In this document: one piece after another, positions 1-7,210 of the stretch | Numbering within the stretch: position 1 is the stretch's first letter | Layout: every line of letters starts with the position of its first letter | Origin: Candidatus Methanolliviera sp. GoM_asphalt | GTDB lineage: Archaea > Halobacteriota > Methanoliparia > Methanoliparales > Methanoliparaceae | Assembly: GCA_902158745.1 (NCBI GenBank) | Contig: CABGHH010000049.1 | Location: forward strand, 1-9,554 | Length of the DNA: 9,554 nt | Direction of reading: 5' to 3' | Notes under the pieces: generated by a model | Databases searched by the model: none | The model's input: only the letters and a program-made list of their open reading frames with translations | Told to the model about the DNA's origin: nothing | Translations under genes and position numbers: made by a program

Positions 1-1053
1 CTCGATTCCTATCTCACGAAACATCTCCACCCAGTGCCACGCACGCGGAGCCCCCTGGTAGATAAAGATTCGTTTTCCCTTAAACTTCTTTCTATATTCT
101 TCGATCTTCGGAGCCACCTTTGAGACCTCATCCGCTATTATCTCCTCTGCTTTCTCTTCCAATCCAAAAAATGCTGCTACATCCCTCAATGCCTTGGAAG
201 TCTGTTCTATTCCAAACAAAGATGCCCTCATATACGGAATTCCATACTTCTCCTTAATCAGCTCACAGATATAAGGCGTTGATCGCTGGCAGTGCATCAG
301 ATTTAGTTTTGCTCTGTGTGCCTGTGCGATATCATCTATCGAGGAATTACCGGTGAATGCAGAGAGGATCCTTATTCCCATGCGCTCGAACAATGGCTTC
401 ATGAGCCATAGATCTCCCTGAATGTTATAATCTCCGATGATGTTCATATCGTAATCCGTCGTATATTCCGGCTCTTTCGTTCCTACCACGCGTTCAAAGA
501 GCGCATCGTTCGCGATGTGATGGCCAAGAGATTGACTGCACCCCCTGAAACCTTCGCAGTTGAATCCAACGACCTTTATTCCGATCTCTTCCTCTGCTTG
601 CTGGCAGACAGCTTCTATATCGTCTCCTATGAGCCCAATCGCACATGTTGCATATACGAAGACGCCTTTCGCCTCAGGAAACTCCTCGTGCGCCTCTATT
701 ATCGAATCGTAAAGCTTCTCTTCACCACCAAAGATGATGTTCTTCTCCTGCATATCCGTGGAGAAGCAATATTTCCGATGGAAGCTCGGATTATCGGATA
801 GATTCTGACGGGTGCCACCGCCCCATGTCCAGTAAGAGCAGCCGATTGGACCGTGAACGAGATGGATTACATCCTTTATTGGACCACAGACAACGCCCAA
901 ACAACCTGCATACGTGCATCCACGCTCCGTAAAGTCTCCAGGTGTCGTCTGTATATCGGATAGGGGTAAGACGTCCTCTGTAGAATCTTTGATGTACGTG
1001 TGCTTCTTCCGCTCTGGAATCGACTTATCACAATTTAAAAGTGTCAGCGGCAT
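1..1053 (-). CDS. nifD: Nitrogenase component I alpha chain NifD (partial, C-terminus outside window)
   Basis: Alpha subunit of the nitrogenase component that reduces N2 to ammonia with NifK, using electrons from NifH. The frame is open from an ATG at 1053 to the left edge, giving 351 codons of a protein usually about 470-540 residues long. Visible residues match Azotobacter NifD landmarks: P-cluster cysteines Cys46 (RGCTYAGC), Cys72 (GPIGC) and Cys137 (YATC), the cofactor ligand Cys255 (NLMHCQRS), and active-site Val54, Gln174 and His178 (SQSLGHHIAND). The homocitrate/cofactor histidine near the C-terminus lies outside. The N-terminus is short and the loop after Cys72 (TRQNLSDN) is compact, as in methanogen NifD. 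The start overlaps the nifI2 stop by one base (TAATG), so translation is probably coupled. Gln174/His178 and the nifI genes favour a true nitrogenase over CfbD-like paralogues. The metal type (Mo likely) is inferred. Confidence 0.95.
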   Translation of the reverse strand, partial: MPLTLLNCDKSIPERKKHTYIKDSTEDVLPLSDIQTTPGDFTERGCTYAGCLGVVCGPIKDVIHLVHGPIGCSYWTWGGGTRQNLSDNPSFHRKYCFSTDMQEKNIIFGGEEKLYDSIIEAHEEFPEAKGVFVYATCAIGLIGDDIEAVCQQAEEEIGIKVVGFNCEGFRGCSQSLGHHIANDALFERVVGTKEPEYTTDYDMNIIGDYNIQGDLWLMKPLFERMGIRILSAFTGNSSIDDIAQAHRAKLNLMHCQRSTPYICELIKEKYGIPYMRASLFGIEQTSKALRDVAAFFGLEEKAEEIIADEVSKVAPKIEEYRKKFKGKRIFIYQGAPRAWHWVEMFREIGIE

Positions 1054-1412
1054 TAAATTGCCTCCTCTCCAATCTCTCCCGTTCTTATTCTGACGGCATC
1101 TTCTATCGGACAGATAAATATCCTTCCATCACCGATCTCTCCAGTCCTATTCGTCTCCATAATTATCTTGACGAGCTCATCGACCTTTTCATCTGGCAAG
1201 GCCATTATCAGCATCCTCTTTGGAATATATCGCATACCGCTTTCTTTCCCATCCTCCGGGCTGATAGTGGCAGGAGGAGATATATGCAGCCCCTTCTGTT
1301 TACCTCTTCCGAAGACCACCTTCGCCGTGACCGATGGGAAGCCCGCATCCGCAAGCGCCCTCTTCGTTTTCTGAATAGCATTCATCCTTATTATCGCAAT
1401 CACTTCCTTCAT
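1053..1412 (-). CDS. nifI2: NifI2, PII-family nitrogenase regulator
   Basis: PII (GlnB-like) protein of the NifI2 subgroup. In methanogens NifI1 and NifI2 form a complex that binds the NifDK component and inhibits it when ammonium is present, with relief by 2-oxoglutarate; that is family knowledge. The sequence shows an N-terminal beta strand (MKEVIAIIRMN), the VVFGRGKQKG motif, a T-loop lengthened and unlike GlnB (about residues 45-65 from this ATG), and a C-terminal RTGEIGDGRIFICPIEDAVRI block typical of PII B- and C-loops. I place the start at the ATG at 1412 (119 residues), which is preceded by GGGGAG about 10 bases upstream. A TTG at 1421 (122 residues) overlaps the nifI1 stop and is the alternative. 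The gene sits between nifI1 and nifD. Confidence 0.93.
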   Translation of the reverse strand: MKEVIAIIRMNAIQKTKRALADAGFPSVTAKVVFGRGKQKGLHISPPATISPEDGKESGMRYIPKRMLIMALPDEKVDELVKIIMETNRTGEIGDGRIFICPIEDAVRIRTGEIGEEAI

Positions 1413-1417
1413 CGATC

Positions 1418-1735
1418 TCAAACTCCCCGTCTGCCTGTTCTGATCGTGTATGCCTTCTCAACTTCTGTCACGAATATCTTTCCGTCTCCGAAACTTCCCG
1501 TCCTCGCACTCTCTCGAATCGTCTTTATTGCATCTTCACAATCCCCATCATCAACCACGAGCATCAACATCACCTTAGCAAGCTCATCGTATCTCGTGGG
1601 CCCAACCTGAATCCCCTTCTGCTTTCCTCTACCGAAGACGTCGATCTTCGTGAGCGCGATGAATCCTTCTTTCTCCAAACTATCGACGACCTCCTCCACC
1701 TTCTCAGGCCTGACGATCGCCCTAACCATCTTCAT
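1418..1735 (-). CDS. nifI1: NifI1, PII-family nitrogenase regulator
   Basis: A 105-residue PII-family protein, partner of NifI2 in post-translational switch-off of nitrogenase in archaea. Visible features are the N-terminal strand MKMVRAIVRP, the DVFGRGKQKGIQVG segment leading into a short T-loop (about residues 36-55, with Tyr49), the RTGSFGDGKIFV B-loop at 79-90, and TIRTGRRGV at the C-terminus. The truncated T-loop separates NifI1 from GlnB/GlnK. The start codon overlaps the nifH stop by four bases (ATGA, 1732-1735). Its place between nifH and nifI2 is the standard archaeal arrangement and is why I call it NifI1 instead of a general nitrogen sensor. Confidence 0.94.
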   Translation of the reverse strand: MKMVRAIVRPEKVEEVVDSLEKEGFIALTKIDVFGRGKQKGIQVGPTRYDELAKVMLMLVVDDGDCEDAIKTIRESARTGSFGDGKIFVTEVEKAYTIRTGRRGV

Positions 1736-2565
1736 CCCATAACCCCATAATCTATCATCAACTTTTCGAGCTCTTCATAGGTGATAGGAGTTGGAATAGT
1801 AAAATCATCGTTCTCGATGATGTTCTTGGCCAACTTGGAATATTCCTTCGCCTGATTCGATTCTGAGTCATATTCGATGACCGTCTTCTTGTTTATCTCT
1901 GCCCGTTGAACGATCTGATCTCTCGGGATGAAATGGACCAGATGCGTTCCTATAGCATTCGAAAAAGCTTCTAAAAGCTCCTGCTCCTTCTCCACATTTC
2001 TCGAGTTGCATATCACACCACCAAGACGGATTCCGCCGCGCTCTGCAAACTTGGCGATTGCTATGGAGATATTATTTGCGGCATAAATCGCCATCATCTC
2101 GCCGGACGCCACAAGATATATCTCCTTTGCCTTCCCCTGTCGCATCGGCATTGCAAATCCACCACAGACGACGTCTCCCAGAACATCATAAAATACGAAG
2201 TCCAGATCATCGGTATATGCTCCATTCTCTTCCAAGAGATTTATCGCCGTGATGATCCCTCTTCCAGCACAACCAACGCCCGGTTCTGGCCCTCCGGCTT
2301 CTACGCACTTTATTCCACCGAATCCAGTCTGCATTACGTCTTCGAGCTTCACGTTCTCCGCGCCAACCTCTCTCAATGTGTCGAGCACCGTTCGCTGCCT
2401 CTTTCCACCCATCAACATCCTCGTCGAATCCGCCTTTGGGTCGCATCCGATCTGCAGTATATGCTTATCCATCATTGAAAGCGCCGCAGTCAAGTTCTGC
2501 GTGGTCGTCGATTTGCCTATTCCACCCTTCCCATATATTGCCACACGTCTCATATCTTCTCTCAT
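1732..2565 (-). CDS. nifH: Nitrogenase iron protein NifH
   Basis: Dinitrogenase reductase: a homodimer with one 4Fe-4S cluster that passes electrons to NifDK with ATP hydrolysis. The 277 residues match the usual length. Visible motifs are the P-loop GKGGIGKS (residues 12-19), the switch segment GCDPKADSTR (40-49), cluster ligands Cys99 (GVGCAGRG) and Cys134 (DVVCGGFAMP), and Arg102, equivalent to the arginine ADP-ribosylated in some bacteria. The C-terminal half (GEMMAIYAANNI) is also characteristic. The start is taken as ATG 2565; ATG 2553 (MRRVAIYGKGG) gives a more typical N-terminus and is plausible. It is the first gene of the nif operon, with nadE upstream on the same strand but separated by 125 bases holding a TATA box. 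Confidence 0.97.
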   Translation of the reverse strand: MREDMRRVAIYGKGGIGKSTTTQNLTAALSMMDKHILQIGCDPKADSTRMLMGGKRQRTVLDTLREVGAENVKLEDVMQTGFGGIKCVEAGGPEPGVGCAGRGIITAINLLEENGAYTDDLDFVFYDVLGDVVCGGFAMPMRQGKAKEIYLVASGEMMAIYAANNISIAIAKFAERGGIRLGGVICNSRNVEKEQELLEAFSNAIGTHLVHFIPRDQIVQRAEINKKTVIEYDSESNQAKEYSKLAKNIIENDDFTIPTPITYEELEKLMIDYGVMG

Positions 2566-2587
2566 ATATTAACCACTTCTTCTCTGG

Positions 2588-2594
2588 CACCTCC
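2588..2594 (-). promoter_or_regulatory. Shine-Dalgarno-like GGAGGTG in the nifH leader
   Basis: A near-perfect anti-16S match, GGAGGTG, lies in the nifH leader but is 22 bases from the ATG at 2565 and 34 from the ATG at 2553, too far for normal initiation. No in-frame start codon lies at the usual 5-10 base spacing. It may sit at the very 5' end of the transcript if the TATA box at 2616-2631 is used. Confidence 0.35.
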
Positions 2595-2615
2595 ATTTTA
2601 TTGATAAATCGTCTT

Positions 2616-2631
2616 CATATAAATATATTTG
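2616..2631 (-). promoter_or_regulatory. Putative archaeal TATA box for the nif operon
   Basis: Read on the minus strand, this AT-rich stretch gives CAAATATATTTATATG, a good box A. It lies about 50-65 bases upstream of the nifH ATG, so transcription would start near 2590-2595. A second AT-rich run lies at 2641-2662. I looked for the NrpR-type inverted repeats known upstream of methanogen nif operons (GGAA-N6-TTCC and close variants) and saw none. The regulator is therefore not identified from sequence. Confidence 0.5.
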
Positions 2632-2690
2632 AGAAACACTCATAAAAATTATTAAAATTTCATAAGATATGCCGGTAATTCAGTTCATCG

Positions 2691-4421
2691 TCATCTAAAC
2701 CGGTTTGTGATGGGCAACCTTCTATCCCTACCAAATGCCCTGGGAGTTATTTTGATTCCTGGAGGAGACTGACGCCGTTTATATTCACTTTTATCAACCA
2801 ATCGAGCTGCCCGCTCGACCACTTCCTCGCTAAACCCCATAGCGATGATCTGCTCCGCGCTTCTATCCTCCTCAACATAAGCAGTTAATATAGGGTCGAG
2901 CAGTTCGTATGGCGGTAGGGTATCGGTGTCCTTCTGTTCTGGTCTAAGCTCGGCCGATGGCGGCTTATCTATGATGGCAGAAGGTATGAGATCTAATCCT
3001 GCCAACGAGTTTCTGTACCCTGCCAGATCATAGACCATCGTCTTTGGCACATCCTTTATCACCGCAAAGCCTCCTGCCATATCTCCATATAACGTAGCAT
3101 AGCCCGTAGCCATCTCGCTCTTATTGCCCGTGGTGAGGACCAACCAGCCAAACTTATTTGAGAGTGCCATGAGAAGATTTCCTCTGATGCGGGCTTGCAG
3201 ATTTTCCTCCGTCACATCTGGTTCAGTCCCACTAAAATGTCCTGCCAACACTTCTAAATAGGTCTGGAAAACCTTCCCAATAGGAATGGTTAAAAACTTG
3301 ATTCTCAGGTTATAAGCCAGAAGCTCGGCATCTTTGATGCTCTCGGGAGAAGAATAGCCTGAAGGCATCGCCACTCCGACCACATTTGAACTTCCTAATG
3401 CATCGACGGCAATCGTTGCCACTATGCTGGAATCAATTCCTCCGGAAAGTCCTATCACCACCTTTTCAAAGCCATTCTTCTTGACATAATCTCGCGTGCC
3501 CAGCACCAACGCATCATAGACCTCACCTGGAAAACCACGAGTTTGGAGTTGTCTTGGGGGAATCGATGGCTTTTGAGAATTTGAGAGTGTTTGCGAAGAT
3601 ACCACTACTTTAGTTCCCTGCCATCTTTGCCCCTCTATCATTATCTCCTTTCTCCATCTTGGATCGTGAAGGCGTGTCCGAAAGACAGCATCAACATCGA
3701 GGTCAGCCACCACCAAATCTTCCTCAAACTGTCTGCCTTTAGTAATAAGCTTTCCCTTCTCATCAAATATCATGCTACCGCCATCGAAGACCAGCTCATC
3801 CTGCCCGCCTATTAGATTATTATGAGCAATGATTGCCACATTGTCCGAAGCGCGAGTTGCAAGCATTCTTTCCTTGAAGTCTCCCTTGCCAAAATGATAG
3901 GGAGAGGCACTTATATTCACTATGATCTCGGCCCCTGAGCATGCTTGGGTAGTGGCCGGTCCATTTTCATACCAGATGTCTTCACAGATGTTGATGCCCA
4001 CGCCAACACCGGCTATTACATAGACCGAACAATTCTTGCCCGCTCGGAAGTAGCGATCCTCGTCAAAGACCCCATAGTTAGGGAGATATATCTTATGATA
4101 GACGCCAACGAGCTTTCCATCATGGATCAATGCAGAGGCATTATAGATGTCGCCTTCAGCATCGACAAAACCGATCACGATGGTAAGCCCATTGGAATGT
4201 TCAATGACCTCTTTTAAAGACTTTAGGTTCTGTTCAATGAAACGTGGCTTAAATAGAAGGTCCTCTGGCGGATAGCCGCAGATGGCAAGCTCGGGAAATG
4301 TGAGGAGATCAACTTCCAATGACCGTGCTTGGGCAATGTAATCCAGAATCTTATGGGTGTTACCGGCAAAATCACCAACCGTGGTATTGATCTGGGCCAT
4401 ACCAATTCGCATCTGGCGCAT
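2691..4421 (-). CDS. nadE: Glutamine-dependent NAD+ synthetase NadE
   Basis: Converts nicotinic acid adenine dinucleotide to NAD+ using ATP and glutamine, the last step of NAD biosynthesis, in the cytoplasm. The 576 residues form two domains. The first is an N-terminal nitrilase-type glutaminase (about 1-270) with triad Glu44 (FPELAICGYPP), Lys110 (YHKIYLPNYGVFDEDRYF) and Cys146 (NICEDIW). The second is a C-terminal synthetase (about 295-576) with the pyrophosphatase loop GLSGGIDSS (324-332), TGNKSE (431-436) and GDMAGGFAVIKDVPK. It ends in RLPITNRFR, the usual terminus. Most archaea use a short ammonia-dependent NadE of about 250 residues, so this two-domain form may have been acquired from bacteria. 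The start is ATG 4421, preceded by GAGGAG; ATG 4412 is possible. Divergent from sppA and upstream of nifH on the same strand. Confidence 0.96.
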   Translation of the reverse strand: MRQMRIGMAQINTTVGDFAGNTHKILDYIAQARSLEVDLLTFPELAICGYPPEDLLFKPRFIEQNLKSLKEVIEHSNGLTIVIGFVDAEGDIYNASALIHDGKLVGVYHKIYLPNYGVFDEDRYFRAGKNCSVYVIAGVGVGINICEDIWYENGPATTQACSGAEIIVNISASPYHFGKGDFKERMLATRASDNVAIIAHNNLIGGQDELVFDGGSMIFDEKGKLITKGRQFEEDLVVADLDVDAVFRTRLHDPRWRKEIMIEGQRWQGTKVVVSSQTLSNSQKPSIPPRQLQTRGFPGEVYDALVLGTRDYVKKNGFEKVVIGLSGGIDSSIVATIAVDALGSSNVVGVAMPSGYSSPESIKDAELLAYNLRIKFLTIPIGKVFQTYLEVLAGHFSGTEPDVTEENLQARIRGNLLMALSNKFGWLVLTTGNKSEMATGYATLYGDMAGGFAVIKDVPKTMVYDLAGYRNSLAGLDLIPSAIIDKPPSAELRPEQKDTDTLPPYELLDPILTAYVEEDRSAEQIIAMGFSEEVVERAARLVDKSEYKRRQSPPGIKITPRAFGRDRRLPITNRFR

Positions 4422-4442
4422 GTTAATTCTTCTCCTCGGCTC

Positions 4443-4452
4443 TCTTTATAAA
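4443..4452. promoter_or_regulatory. TATA-like element in the nadE/sppA divergent region
   Basis: The palindromic TTTATAAA core reads equally well on both strands. For nadE it is about 25 bases from the ATG, implying a leaderless or very short leader. For sppA it would start transcription near 4475 and give a leader of about 40 bases. A weaker AT run at 4470-4478 could serve sppA instead. The assignment is by position only. Confidence 0.4.
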
Positions 4453-4513
4453 CCTCTGGACGTAGATCCTTTAATTAAGTTTTTGGAAAAGGTAAAGATA
4501 TAAATGGGTTGAG

Positions 4514-5389
4514 ATGACAAAAGAAGAATCGATGAAGAAATCTTCGTATCTGATAATCGGCATCGTTCTTGGAATTCTGATGGGTGGTATCGTTGGATAT
4601 CTCTCTTTTGAGTCGGTTCCATCTCCTTTCAAGGAAAAGATCGGGGTAATATACGTAGAAGGGATGATAATTGCCGGAAGGGGCGATGGAGGAGGATATG
4701 TTGGCTCTGAAGATATAATTAGCCAAATAAATAGAGCTTTAGATGATAATTCGATAAAAGCAATCGTTTTGAGGATAAACAGCCCTGGGGGAACTCCCGC
4801 AGGGGCACAAGAGATCGCGGGAAAGATAAAAAGTGCTAAGAAAGAGAAACCGATCGTCGTCTCGATGGGAGATCTTGCCGCCTCGGGGGCATACTATATC
4901 TCTGCTCCGTCAGATTATATATTCGCCGAGCCCGATACCATCACTGGGAGCATCGGCGTAATATCCAAATTTGTGGATAAGAGCAAAAAATACGAGAAGG
5001 ATGGTGTAGATATCACCGTCGTTAAGTCTGGAGAATTCAAGGACATGGGTGCCGACTGGAGGGCTTTAAGCGAGGAGGAACACGAATATGCTGAGAAGAT
5101 CGTTAAAGATGCGTGTGAAAGATTCATCAAAGATATTTCTGATGATAGAGGCATTCCGCTGGATGATGTCAGAGAATTGAGCGATGGAAGAATCTATCGT
5201 GGAGAAGATGCCAAAGAGCTCGGATTGGTGGATGAGATGGGTAATATGGAAGACGCAATAAAAAAAGCGGGTGAATTGGGAGGAATTGAAGGGAAACCCG
5301 GCATAAAATACATGAACCTGCCGATTCCCAAGATGATAGAGGTAATACCCCGTGAAAAGCTTATGGCCGTTATGAACTCATATACCTGA
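4514..5389 (+). CDS. sppA: Membrane-anchored signal peptide peptidase SppA (S49 family serine protease)
   Basis: An S49 protease that cleaves remnant signal peptides and other hydrophobic segments in the membrane. The 291 residues have one N-terminal transmembrane helix (about 11-31, SSYLIIGIVLGILMGGIVGY), then an external S49 domain. Markers are IGVIYVEGMI (43-52), VLRINSPGG (85-93), the nucleophile Ser124 in DLAASGAYYIS, TGSIGVI (144-150) and the general base Lys176 in SGEFKDMGA. The Ser-Lys distance of 52 residues equals that of Bacillus subtilis SppA (Ser147/Lys199). The length fits the short single-domain type. The start is ATG 4514, preceded by GGTTGAG; ATG 4532 (MKKSSY) is the alternative. 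Its 3' end overlaps that of tpiA by 12 bases on the opposite strand. Confidence 0.94.
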   Translation: MTKEESMKKSSYLIIGIVLGILMGGIVGYLSFESVPSPFKEKIGVIYVEGMIIAGRGDGGGYVGSEDIISQINRALDDNSIKAIVLRINSPGGTPAGAQEIAGKIKSAKKEKPIVVSMGDLAASGAYYISAPSDYIFAEPDTITGSIGVISKFVDKSKKYEKDGVDITVVKSGEFKDMGADWRALSEEEHEYAEKIVKDACERFIKDISDDRGIPLDDVRELSDGRIYRGEDAKELGLVDEMGNMEDAIKKAGELGGIEGKPGIKYMNLPIPKMIEVIPREKLMAVMNSYT

Positions 5390-6052
5390 AATTAAATCAA
5401 GCAGCACCTCTTTTGGATCTTTCGCTTTTACGATGCCGGATGCCAGAAGCACACCATCGGCTCCTAGTTCTATAGATGATTTGACATCTTTTCCATTTGA
5501 TATTCCAGCACCACACAGAACCTTAATCCCTTTATCTATCCGTCTAACTGCATCGACGGTATTTGAGATGATCTCTGGTTCTGCTGTGGATACCGATATT
5601 CCGCTACCTATAAGCAGGGGAGGTTCTATGGCGATGGCGTCCGGTTTCAGCTCGGCTACTGCCTTACTAACGGCCTCGTTATTCGTACAGACCAGGGAGC
5701 ATAGCCCGAAGGAACGAAGTTTATCTATCAAAATATTTATCTCAGATATCCTTATTTTATGTTCTGAATGGTTTATTAGAGATCCATCAGCCCCAGAATC
5801 TTTGATTGCCCCCGCAGAGACCCATCCCGTCTGACTTCCCGCATCTATCGGATCTACGTGTTGTGAAAAACACGGCATATTGACCTCCCTGCATATCAAT
5901 GAAAGATCTGTCTGCTGTGGACAGATGACCATACATACACCGCTCTCCTCAAAAACTTCTTCACATATTTTAGCCAATCTCAGACCGTTCTCTCCCGAGG
6001 ACTCCCTGTACGCCTTCATGTTCAAGGCGATCATCGGTGAATTCAGAATCAT
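5378..6052 (-). CDS. tpiA: Triosephosphate isomerase, archaeal type
   Basis: Interconverts dihydroxyacetone phosphate and glyceraldehyde 3-phosphate in gluconeogenesis and glycolysis. The 224 residues fit the short archaeal enzyme (bacterial ones are about 250). Catalytic residues are visible: Asn11 and Lys13 (ALNMKAY), His95 (NHSEH) and Glu143 (AIEPPLLIGSG, where bacteria have AYEP). The phosphate-binding end is present as VLCGAGISNGKDV (178-190) and ADGVLLASGIVKAKDP. The ATG overlaps the stop of the upstream aldolase/phosphatase gene by four bases (ATGA, 6049-6052), so the two are almost certainly cotranscribed and translationally coupled. It converges with sppA. Confidence 0.96.
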   Translation of the reverse strand: MILNSPMIALNMKAYRESSGENGLRLAKICEEVFEESGVCMVICPQQTDLSLICREVNMPCFSQHVDPIDAGSQTGWVSAGAIKDSGADGSLINHSEHKIRISEINILIDKLRSFGLCSLVCTNNEAVSKAVAELKPDAIAIEPPLLIGSGISVSTAEPEIISNTVDAVRRIDKGIKVLCGAGISNGKDVKSSIELGADGVLLASGIVKAKDPKEVLLDLISGI

Positions 6053-7161
6053 ACGTCCGCAAACCGATCTTCGAGATTCTCCAATATGCTCGGTAATGTC
6101 GTGTATTCCATCTCTTGCATCGGCAGTCTATGCGGCTCAAATGGTCCGTGTCTTCTCATATAATCTGCTATCTCCCCTGCTTTCTCTCTCGCCTGATCGA
6201 ATGCAGGATCGTCGAAGAGATCGACCGGGCCAACAAGTCTTCCCTCTGCTATCTGAAATCCGGCTGCTATAACCCTCGGTGGGCCATCAAATCTTGTGCA
6301 TCTGGCATCTTTAAAAGAGACCGGCATCATCGGTCCGTTGTGGCTTCCTCTCATCCATCCGCTGACGAGATATGGAAAAGAAAATGGTTCCAAGACCTCT
6401 CCGAGCGCAGGTAAGCCGCTTTGTGCCCTTACGAGAGCCACAGGGTCATCTTTACCAACATATTTCCCGGCAATTTGATAGAGTTTCTCGGTGCTTATTG
6501 CCGCAACGGTTTCTTCCTCAGGCACCTTCGGATTTTTCTTTGGATAGACGCTCTTTATAACATATCTACTCTTGGCGCCTATCAGAGCCAACATGTCATA
6601 CATCTCCTCTGGGCTCTCCATGAGAACCTTTCTGTGTTTTATCACATCGAATATCTCAAATTTGAACCCGTTGTGTAGGCTTGGATCGATTATTAGCCCC
6701 GCTGTGTTGAAAGGATCGGCGAAGATCCTGAAGATCGGAAGATTGAACGCTCCAGGCTCCGTTTTATCCATCATGAACGCGATCAAAGGTTCTCCCTCGC
6801 GCTCCTTAAATTCCATCTCGGCAACCCCCGGACCCATCCCCCGCACGTTTCCGCTGAACGCATCTTTTAAGAGGTCCTGGCCGGCACCATAGAGCTTAAG
6901 CTCTTTTGCCATCTTCGTGGCTTTTTCAAACGTTTTCCATGCCAATTTGTGAATTTTCTCATTGTCTGTGCCTTTTCTGTGGCTCATTAATAGTTGAAGG
7001 TCGTCTCCAGCGGCTAAAATCTTAAAATCTATTAATAGACCGTCTTTTTTTGCCTTCTGCAAACTATCGTCTGCCACTTCCATTAATCTCGGGTGTACAG
7101 AGCTATGACCCGGATATCCCCCGACGTCCGCTTTGATCAAACTTATGGTTATCTTCTCCAT
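6049..7161 (-). CDS. fbp: Fructose-1,6-bisphosphate aldolase/phosphatase (type V, bifunctional)
   Basis: A unidirectional gluconeogenic enzyme that condenses the triose phosphates to fructose 1,6-bisphosphate and dephosphorylates it to fructose 6-phosphate in one active site. It is widespread in archaea and some deep-branching bacteria. The 370 residues match the family. Metal ligands appear as Asp12 and His19 (ADVGGYPGHSS), Asp53-Asp54 (AAGDDLQLL), Gln96 and Asp132 (MMDKTEPGAFN). The Schiff-base lysine is Lys237 with Tyr234 in GKYVGKDDP, matching the Y229/K232 pair known in characterised enzymes. The C-terminal RFDGPPRVIAAGFQ and MRRHGPFEPHRLP are typical. The start ATG 7161 has AAGGAGAT just upstream. 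First gene of the fbp-tpiA operon. Confidence 0.97.
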   Translation of the reverse strand: MEKITISLIKADVGGYPGHSSVHPRLMEVADDSLQKAKKDGLLIDFKILAAGDDLQLLMSHRKGTDNEKIHKLAWKTFEKATKMAKELKLYGAGQDLLKDAFSGNVRGMGPGVAEMEFKEREGEPLIAFMMDKTEPGAFNLPIFRIFADPFNTAGLIIDPSLHNGFKFEIFDVIKHRKVLMESPEEMYDMLALIGAKSRYVIKSVYPKKNPKVPEEETVAAISTEKLYQIAGKYVGKDDPVALVRAQSGLPALGEVLEPFSFPYLVSGWMRGSHNGPMMPVSFKDARCTRFDGPPRVIAAGFQIAEGRLVGPVDLFDDPAFDQAREKAGEIADYMRRHGPFEPHRLPMQEMEYTTLPSILENLEDRFADV

Positions 7162-7195
7162 CTTATCTCCTTCATCCTATCTTTTCTAAACGTAT

Positions 7196-7207
7196 AAAAA
7201 GCTTTTT
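7196..7207. promoter_or_regulatory. Palindrome AAAAAGCTTTTT, fbp-side operator candidate
   Basis: A perfect 12-base palindrome between the central TATA element and the fbp start. If fbp uses that TATA on the minus strand, the site overlaps the expected start of transcription. It shares the AAAAAGC/GCTTTTT half-sites with the palindrome at 7229-7245. The function is inferred from symmetry and position. Confidence 0.4.
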
Positions 7208-7210
7208 TTT

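Noticed and set aside
517..801. 94-codon plus-strand frame
   Set aside because: Lies wholly inside nifD on the other strand and has no recognisable motif; NifD conservation explains the open frame.
1..1053. NifD as a CfbD/NflD paralogue (F430 synthesis)
   Set aside because: Gln174-His178, Cys255 in NLMHC and the adjoining nifI1/nifI2 favour a true nitrogenase subunit.
1041..1610. 189-codon plus-strand frame
   Set aside because: Antisense to nifI1 and nifI2, which are clear PII genes; the translation is low-complexity and unlike any known protein.
2550..2596. Alternative ATG start at 2596 after the nif TATA box
   Set aside because: It is out of frame with nifH and meets a stop after about 40 codons; no recognisable product.
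2249..2645. Plus-strand frames antisense to the start of nifH
   Set aside because: Shadows of nifH rich in Ser/Pro/Ile; no ribosome site and no known family.
2697..2706. Palindrome AAACCGGTTT at the end of nadE
   Set aside because: Lies within codons for the conserved NadE C-terminus (TNRFR) and is short; chance is sufficient.
4503..4511. ATG-GGT-TGA mini-frame just before sppA
   Set aside because: Two codons only; more simply the Shine-Dalgarno region (GGTTGAG) of sppA.
6115..6892. Several overlapping plus-strand frames within fbp
   Set aside because: All antisense to a well-conserved aldolase/phosphatase gene, with unlikely composition.
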